From Pigoraptor vietnamica (lineage: Eukaryota > Opisthokonta > Filasterea): a stretch of 64,000 bases of DNA. A program made the translations under genes and the position numbers. Position 1 is the stretch's first letter. Each line of letters starts with the position of its first letter. Location of the stretch: the NCBI GenBank assembly GCA_943704525.1, contig CALSCQ010000188.1, positions 41,880 to 105,879 of the forward strand, given 5' to 3'. This document shows positions 57,320-64,000 of the stretch, one piece after another. The notes under the pieces were generated by a model. The model was not told where the DNA came from. It searched no databases and saw only the letters and a program-made list of their open reading frames with translations.

Positions 57320-59297
57320 ATGGCGCGCGCTTCGTTCGCGCTCGCGTGCCTCCTTCTGGCCGGTGTTGCGATCGCCGTGCCTATCCCTAGTGTCGGCGAC
57401 AGCGCCTCGGATGAGATCACGTCTCTTCCCGGCCTCACGAACAAGCTCGCCTTCCGCCAGTACGCCGGCTACGTGAGTGTCGACGACGCGCACGGCCGCA
57501 ACCTCTTCTACTGGTTCACGGAAGCGGAGACAAACCCTGCGACCGCTCCCCTCGGTGTGTAGCCCTAACGTTTTCAGTACGTTTTTGTGGTTTGCGGTCG
57601 ACGACCAGTGCTGACTTTGTCCCCGTGCGCAGTGCTGTGGCTCAACGGTGGCCCTGGGTGCTCGTCCGTGAGCGGCTTCTTCACGTGAGTCCACATTCAG
57701 TGTCGTCTATTTGCTCTCATATTTACGCTCGTCTCTTTTTTATCACCCGATCTCTGCTGTGCGCTCACGTTCCCCACTTCTTCACGCCCACGATTGCTTC
57801 CGATGCCGCACGCGACAGTGAGAATGGGGTAAGTGCTTCTGCCAACAGACATCGTCAGATCTTACGTTTCTCTGGGACCGACATCTGACATTTGCTTTCG
57901 ATCGAATATTCCAGCCTTTCCTCGTTCAGTCTGACGGCGCCACGATCGCTCTCAACGACCACGCGTGGAACAAGGTTGCCAACGTTCTCTGGCTCGAGTC
58001 GCCCGCCGGCGTCGGCTTCAGCTACTCGGACACGCGCAGCGACTACAACACGAACGACCTCCTGACGGCGCAGGATGCGTACCGGTTCCTGCAGAACTGG
58101 CTTGAGCGCTTCCCCCAGTACCGCAACTCGCCGTTTTTCATCACGGGCGAATCGTATGCCGGTACGTCAGCCTATTGTGCGGCGGACTGTTGCACGCACT
58201 TGCGGCCACGTCGCAATGCTCACTGTCGCCACTCTATGACTGCGCAGGGCACTACATCCCCAACCTCGCGAAGCAGATCCTCGACGCGAACGCCAACGGC
58301 ACGGAGAAGGTCATCAACCTCAAGGGCTTTGCCGCAGGCAACGCGCTCACGAACGAGCCCGACGATTTCAATGCGCCGATGACGTTCTTCTACACGCACG
58401 CGCTCATCTCTCCCCAGGACTACAAGGCGGCGTTCGATGCGTGCAAGGGTGACTTTACGAGCAGCGACGCGACCTGCCAGGACCTCGTCAACAAGGCCAC
58501 GCAGACCGTCGGCGACATTGACAACTACGGCATCTACGAGGACATTTGCACTGCGGGGAAGGTCCGTGGACACACGCAGGCGTCGCTCCTGAGGGCCAAG
58601 TACTTTGCGTCGCGCCGCCAGAGCGCCAACCTGAAGGAGATGCCGTACACGCCGCCGTGCATCGACGACTACGTCCAGACGTACATCAACGTGAGTGTCG
58701 CTTACCAGTGCATGATTTCCTGTTGTGATGCGCTCGTGAGTGCATGTAGATTGGCTCGCATGGCCACGAGGACACTGCTGACAATATGCGCCGTGCAATG
58801 TACAGCGCGCCGATGTCAAGACGGCCATCCACGCCAAGACGAGCATCTCGTGGAGCCAGTGCACGGGCTCGATCAACTACGACTTCAACCACGGCTCGAT
58901 GCTCCCGCTGTACCCGCAGTTCTTTGATGCCAAGCTGCGCGTGCTCATTTACTCTGGCGACACGGACGGTGTGCTCCCGACGGTCGGCACGGAGGGCTGG
59001 CTTGCACGGCTTCACATCACGGTGACGAAGGCGTGGCAGCCGTGGACGGGCTCGGACGGCCAGGTCGCCGGATATGTGACTTACTACGACAAACTGACGT
59101 TCCTCACGATCAAGGGTGCCGGGCACATGGTGAGTCACCGCAAAATTACCGGCGCTGCTGTTGGTGTCACTTCCTCGCAATTTGTGATGTGTTCCGAGTT
59201 TATCTAAACGCCACTCGCCTTTCGCCAGGTGCCCGAGTTCCGACCCATCCATGCGCTCGACTTCCTCACGAAGTTTTTGAATGGGACGCCGTACTGA
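57320..59297 (+). CDS. Serine carboxypeptidase (peptidase S10, cathepsin A/CPY family)
   Basis: Seven exons (57320-57554, 57633-57684, 57819-57828, 57915-58161, 58248-58690, 58806-59129, 59229-59297) encode 459 residues. There is a signal peptide ([15 protein letters not shown]), then [39 protein letters not shown] and the nucleophile motif [12 protein letters not shown]. The catalytic Asp lies in [11 protein letters not shown] and the His in GAGHMVPEF, completing the triad. These enzymes remove C-terminal residues in lysosomes or vacuoles. Exon 3 is only 10 nt (the T completing a Thr codon, then GAG AAT GGG) and is required to restore the invariant ENGPF. The gene is divergent from the cathepsin D-like gene, a second vacuolar protease. 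Confidence 0.95.
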
Positions 59298-59828
59298 GAG
59301 GCGCCTGGACGGGCGTGCGAGAAAGTGACATGCCAATATTGACAATTGCGAATGCCTTACGCGTTGCGTTTGCTATAAAGTGAAATCTTGAGCAATCCCA
59401 GCACAGATGCAGTAGCATAAAACCTCAAAAAAAAAAAAAAAGGAGGTAACACGATCGAAGGCAAGTAACACATCCGGGGTCTTATGTCTCTCACCACAAA
59501 TTACCAAATGAAGCACCGAGCCCAATAATAGCTCTGCGCAATGCGCAGATTACCCAAAATGTCCCTGTTTTGTCCAGCACTCGCAGCGCGCCGTGTGATT
59601 GGTCGGTTGCGATGGGGTGACTCTGCCTCCCTTGCTCCACACGCGACGCCACTGGCCACCAGCGTCACGCATCCATCGCCGTCCGATTTGCACGTGGGGC
59701 GCGCCCGCATAAGCAAAAGTGTCCCGCTTGTAACGAATCTCTCGTGTACGAATACCGCGTCTGCGCCACACTATTAGTTTCGCTGCGGGCGCTTGCATCC
59801 GTGCGGCCCTGCACAATCGATTCGGAGA
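59298..59828. other. Spacer between carboxypeptidase and MLX-like gene
   Basis: 531 bp; no gene. An A15 run lies at about 59426-59440, possibly near the 3' end of the carboxypeptidase transcript, though no AATAAA was seen just before it. Confidence 0.5.
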
Positions 59829-60410
59829 ATGGCCGAGCGAATCGAGCAACTGCTTTTTGTCATTGACAACGAACTCCAAACACAGCGAAATTCATCGCCG
59901 CCATCGGAGGAGGGCTCTGACGCCGGTCGCGTGCCGCCGTACGACCCATCGTCGCCGTCAAGCGCGTCTGACTTCTCGGATGTGAGCGTGCCTGGGGACG
60001 GCTCAGACCGACCATCGAAGCGGAGGAAGGTGTCGCTCGATGGCAGCTCCACTGACGGCGCGCAATCGGGGCGGGACGCGACCCGCAGCAAGCTTGCGCA
60101 CATTGCGTCGGAAAAGAAGAGGCGCGCGAGCATCCGCAACGGGTTTGATGAGCTGCGGCGGGAAGTGCCGACGTGCAACGCGTGCCACAGTAAGGCCGCG
60201 ATCCTCCAGAAAGCCGTCGAGCACATTCGGCTCTTGAAGCAGCGCAAGGACAACCGCGGGGAGAGCGAGGAGGCCGTGGAGCTGAAGCGGAAGCTCGGGT
60301 TTGCCGTGAACTTCATCGACGCCCTCAACAAGCAAAAATCGTCGCTGCTCGAAAACATTGCGCGCCTTGAGAGCGAACTCGCGCGCGCTCGGAGTGAACA
60401 GCGGCTGTAA
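59829..60410 (+). CDS. MLX: bHLH-leucine zipper transcription factor, MLX-like
   Basis: A single exon of 193 residues. Residues 1-90 are Ser/Pro/Asp-rich with a basic patch (RPSKRRKVS) that could be a nuclear signal. The bHLH domain reads HIASEKKRRASIRNGFDELR, then EVPTCNACHSKAAILQKAVE followed by HIRLL, closest to MLX/MLXIP (HTQAEQKRR ... SKAIVLQKTIDYI). A leucine/valine heptad region follows to the C-terminus. The H-E-R basic pattern predicts CACGTG binding. MLX proteins heterodimerise with MAX-network partners in metabolic control; the partner here is unknown. This is the second bHLH gene in the window. The first ATG in frame was chosen. Confidence 0.88.
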   Translation: MAERIEQLLFVIDNELQTQRNSSPPSEEGSDAGRVPPYDPSSPSSASDFSDVSVPGDGSDRPSKRRKVSLDGSSTDGAQSGRDATRSKLAHIASEKKRRASIRNGFDELRREVPTCNACHSKAAILQKAVEHIRLLKQRKDNRGESEEAVELKRKLGFAVNFIDALNKQKSSLLENIARLESELARARSEQRL

Positions 60411-61043
60411 AGTGCGTGCGCTGCGTACTGCGTGGGACGAGCTTGACGGCCGGTTGCGTGGGACGACGGCCCTTGTTACTATGTGAGCGTATGTTCTTGC
60501 ACTCGATGCAAAATTATGGTCTTACGCTCGGCGTTTGCGTTGCAGTTGCGTTGAAGCGTTGCGCTGAAGCGTTGCGTCGCGGCTGCGTTTGCGTGCGTGC
60601 GGTTGCGCTTGTACATACGATGCGGTGCTTGCTTTGGCGTCGCAGTTGAACTGCGCTCGCGTGTGGGCACCACTCTATTGAATATGATTGTCATTCTGAA
60701 GCCTCGTTATTCACTCCGACAACCCCTTCGACAGCCGCGACGTAGAGCTTTGCGTTTGCATGGATTTGTGTGTGCGCGAAGCACAAAGAACAATCGCCAT
60801 CGCCTTTTTGCCGGACAACCCGTATCATCATCACGTGACCAAATGTTGACACTTCAACCTTCTTTTCCTGCTGCGTGCTATTCAGCGCATTAGTGCGAGT
60901 GCGTGTGCGCCGCAAGTGTATTGTGCTATGCTTGTGTGTTAGGCCACTCTTGACTTCTCATCCTTCGCACATCTGGGAAGGTCTCTCGCACAAATACACA
61001 CACGGACACACACAGCACGACGCAAGGAAGCGCGGACGCAGTC
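60411..61043. other. Spacer with degenerate GTTGCG repeats upstream of RSU1
   Basis: 633 bp, no gene. The stretch 60525-60615 is a degenerate array of GTTGCG/GCGTTTGC words. An E-box CACGTG is at 60832-60837, about 210 bp before the RSU1 start. Confidence 0.6.
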
Positions 61044-63040
61044 ATGTCGAAGGCTCTGGCGAAGGCCATTGAAGAGGCGGCGTCAAAGCACCACGTCGAC
61101 CTCGATGTCTCAGACAAGGGCATCGCTCTTCTCGATTCCCCCAGGGCAATCAGTGGGTGGAAGTGTGCCTCAGCGTTTGAATCGGATGCGTTAGTGTGTG
61201 TGTGCGTGCGCGTGTGTGTGCGTGTGTGTGTGTGTTGTCTGTGCGTGCGTGTGTGCGTGCTGGCATGGTCAAGCCTCTTCTCAGTCAGCAAATGTCTGTT
61301 CTTATGAATCTCCCGTTCCCACGCAGCCACGCTCACCAATTTGACGCGTTTGAATCTGTCTCACAACAAGCTCACGGGTGCGTTCCGCGCGTGTGAGAGT
61401 GTCTGTTGTTGTTTGCTTCTATCGCCCGCAAGTCTTCAACGAACGTGCACTGGCCCTTTCTCCGCTCGCGACGGGTCAACCGACTCTAGCCTGTGATTCA
61501 AGGCGGTTCGACGTCCATATCTTGCGTTCCCTAACAGTTTTGTGTTTGCTCATTTTGCGCACAGCTCTTCCGAACAACATCCACGAGCTCGCAAAGCTCG
61601 AAGTGCTCGTGGTGTCGTTCAACGCGCTCGAGTCCCTCCCGACGTCCATCAATCAGATCGCCACATTGCGCATCTTTCTTGCAGCGTGGGTACAGTCTCG
61701 ATAGGTTTCCCTGTCGTGTCGGCTGGTCACTCACTCGTGTCGTTGTGTGGGTCGATGGACAAACGTCGGACGGTCCGACGCATGTGGCGTCGCTGAAAAA
61801 TGGAATCTGACTCTTCGTTGCGTTGTGTGCGACCCAAAACGTAGGTCGAATAAGCTGAAGGAGTTGCCGCGCGGGTTTGGAAGCTGCCCGGCGCTCGAGA
61901 TACTCGACGTGAGCTACAACGAATTGACGGCACTGCCGAACAACATTGACTATCTGAGTGGGTGCTCTGCGTGTCTCCCAACTGTCAGTTGTGCGTGCGC
62001 TTGGGACGACAATTCCTCTTTGCCTTCTTCTCGGCTATTGCTGACGTGACGTGTGTGCACTCTGACGGAAACAGCTACGCTGCGGGCGCTGTATCTGTCG
62101 AACAACAAGTTTGAGACGCTTCCGCCGGCCATCGGCAAACTAGGGGCGCTCGAGACGGTGAGTGCGCTGTGCCACTGTGCGCCGTGTTCCCCATGTAAGG
62201 CTGTATTCGTCAGCATATTACGACGATGGATGTGCGTGAAACGACGCCATCGTTCATTACTGCGTGCGCGTGAGCTGACGATCGGCGCCTTTGCAGCTGT
62301 CGGTGCGAGACAACAACCTCACGGCTCTCCCGCGGGAAATCGGACAGCTCAAATTTTTGCGGGAACTCTTTGCACAGGGCAACAGGCTGCGCGTCCTCCC
62401 GCCCGAGCTTGGTGAGCAGACGATCACACGCTGTGTCTTTGTGCGTGCGTATGTGGGGCGTGTGGGTGCACGTGTGACTCTACACACTTGTATAGCGTGG
62501 TGAAACTACGTGTGCGTATGCGGAGATCGAGCGGGTGCTGCTTGTGCCGTGCTCTGTCCCCACGCGAGATGCTCGCAAGGGCTAAAGCTCTTTCCCGCGG
62601 CAGCCGAAATTGATTTTGACGAGCCGAAGCACACGCTGCGGGTCGAGGGCAACATTCTCATCGACGAACTCGTGACGGAACTCAAGAGCGGCGTGGACGA
62701 CCTGCTCCGATATATGAAGACGCCCGTCTACGCATCGAAGCACGATGCCGTCCTGTGGGTGTGCGCGCGCATGCGCTGTTCGCTGTCATGTGCGCCCTTT
62801 GCCCGTGTCAAAATTTGCGCTCAATCGGTGACTGGCTGCAATGGCCAATTTTCGTGAATTTTTTTTTTGGTGACCCTGTGTGTGTGTGTGCGTGTGCATT
62901 ATGTATATTTCGTGCGACCGCGTCTATTACGAGCACACCATAGACACACACCGCTCTCCGTTAGTTCTCACCGGTTTTTCCTCTACACTTGCAGAGCAAC
63001 GCCATTGCCGGCACCAGCGGACGAAAAGAAGAAGAAGTAA
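61044..63040 (+). CDS. RSU1: Ras suppressor protein 1 (RSU1), leucine-rich repeat protein
   Basis: Eight exons (61044-61152, 61327-61377, 61565-61685, 61845-61957, 62075-62157, 62297-62411, 62580-62754, 62995-63040) encode 270 residues; human RSU1 has 277. The start MSKALAKAIEEAASKHHVDL matches MSKSLKKLVEESREKN. Repeats of 23 residues follow: LTRLNLSHNKLTALPNNIHE, LEVLVVSFNALESLPTSI, KELPRGFGSCPALEILDVSY, TLRALYLSNNKFETLPPAIG, and LSVRDNNLTALPREIGQLKF. The Lys-rich end (ADEKKKK) parallels the human tail. RSU1 binds PINCH in the ILK-PINCH-parvin complex at integrin adhesions in animals. The exon 7 acceptor (GCTCGCAAG) is the weakest boundary. Confidence 0.93.
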
Positions 63041-63105
63041 AGCGCTGCATAAACTTACGACAAAAAAGGGGGCATTTCGCAAGCAGCATTTATACTCCCA
63101 CACAC

Positions 63106-64000
63106 TCAGCGCGCCTTGATGCGTGCAATCACGTGACGGTAGCACTGCTCGTCGGCCTTGTACAGCTCGTCAATGGCTTTCAGACGCTCCGCGGGGTCTT
63201 CGATGCGCTCGGCCTGGAGGGAAGAGCAGGCCCAAGCGCGCGTGTGGCCGAGGGTTGGGGTTAGCAGGCGTGCAAGGGGCGGATTGCGAGAAGACGGTCG
63301 CGCAGCTGATGGCTTTCACATGCGGCGAGCAGCCCACGTGGTGCGCGGCGAGTTGACCCACCGATATGTCCCTGTAGATCCGCTTCTTGATCTGCAGGCG
63401 ATAGGCCTTGTACTCGTCCGCGTTGGCCACGTTCGTCGCGGCGAGGCGCAGGATTTCGTACACGCGCCGAGCTTGCGGCTGCGCAGTGGAGAGATTCGCA
63501 TATTCTTGTGAGCTACGGCCGCGATACCGCTCCCCAACCCCCATCGTATTTGAAGCGCAACAGCGCAACGACAAGCACACAATCGGAGGCAAACTGCGGC
63601 GGGCGCGGCAAAACAAAACAGACTCAATGCCACGTGAAGAAATCTGTCCTTCACCTTGGTGATTTTGAGCGTTTCGCGCGCAACCGTCGCGAGACTGTCG
63701 TTCCACGCCTCGGGCAGCGGGTTGAAGCTCGGCAAGCGCATGAGCTCCGAGGTATCGAGCGTGTCGCGCACAATGGTGAAGAACTCGTTCGGGTCCTCCA
63801 CAGTCACGTCAAACACCTAAGAGGCGAATTGTGTGTGTGCGTGTGCGTGTGCATGTATGCGTGTTTGCACAGGATGGAGAAAGATTAGATCGGCACAACG
63901 AAGACCACAACGGTGGATCGCTATAAAGATTCCAATAAATTTCTCGACACGGGCAACAGTAGCGACGACGTCCCCCCCTCCCCCCCCCTCACCCCCCACG
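63106..64000 (-). CDS. HAT1: Histone acetyltransferase type B catalytic subunit HAT1, C-terminal part (5' end outside window)
   Basis: Three minus-strand exons are visible (63655-63816, 63362-63478, 63106-63213), giving the last 128 residues; 63817-64000 looks like intron. VEDPNEFFTIVRDTLDTSEL, MRLPSF and PQARRVYEILRLAATNVANA, then YKAYRLQIKKRIY, match human HAT1 (QHARRVYEILRLLVTDMSDA). The C-terminal helix YKADEQCYRHVIARIKAR also matches. HAT1 acetylates newly made histone H4 at Lys5 and Lys12. The catalytic acetyl-CoA site lies upstream of the window. The gene is convergent with RSU1, with stops 65 bp apart. Confidence 0.9.

Noticed and set aside
63817-64000. Further HAT1 coding sequence or a C-tract gene at the window end
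   Set aside because: The segment is (CA)- and C-rich with no HAT1-like residues, consistent with an intron.

Overview
This window is nuclear DNA from a GC-rich, intron-dense eukaryote. About 27 protein-coding genes and one tRNA were resolved, nearly all on conserved-family similarity and on intron phases that close exactly. Most introns are 56-140 bp, with GT-AG borders and donors of the type GTGCGT, GTGAGT or GTGGGT. Intergenic gaps are short and rich in (CA)n/(GT)n microsatellites. An axonemal inner-arm dynein heavy chain implies a flagellated cell. A Src kinase with SH3-SH2-kinase order, an ADAM10-type metalloprotease, RSU1 and an MLX-like bHLH factor suggest a unicellular relative of animals (holozoan, possibly apusomonad-grade). 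It also carries features usual in fungi or bacteria: RCF2, EFM7, a DASH Dad2-like protein, phosphorelay receiver domains, and a fatty-acyl-AMP ligase/carrier/oxoamine-synthase fusion. The species was not identified.

Layout. 0-9.5 kb: dynein heavy chain 3' end, microsatellite spacer, a tandem-receiver/bHLH fusion gene, and NDUFAF6 (minus). 9.5-17.5 kb: coiled-coil protein, eIF1A (minus), FUT8-like fucosyltransferase (minus), EFM7, RAB18 (minus), tRNA-Glu(CTC). 17.9-24 kb: Src kinase, RCF2, APC5 (minus). 24-33.8 kb: ADAM10-like protease with a CUE-like tail, PDCD2 (minus), CHTOP, LMAN1 (minus), Dad2-like. 33.8-46.2 kb: spacer, unknown ORF, TMEM161, an SDR (minus), an unknown membrane protein (minus), and the FAAL-ACP-AOS fusion. 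46.3-64 kb: a B3GALNT2-like glycosyltransferase (minus), proteasome beta subunit PSMB4 (minus), dynein roadblock light chain, cathepsin D-like protease (minus), serine carboxypeptidase, MLX-like bHLH, RSU1, and the 3' end of HAT1 (minus).

The genes do not form an operon-like system; this is a normal eukaryotic gene mixture with many divergent and convergent pairs. The most unusual genes are (1) two intact bacterial-type receiver domains joined to a class-B (CACGTG-type) bHLH domain, (2) an ADAM10-like sheddase ending in a CUE/UBA-like ubiquitin-binding fold, and (3) a membrane-anchored enzyme that would activate a fatty acid, load it on its own carrier domain and condense it with an amino acid. 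Exon boundaries are my reading from splice consensus, phase and family alignment; none was checked against transcripts.
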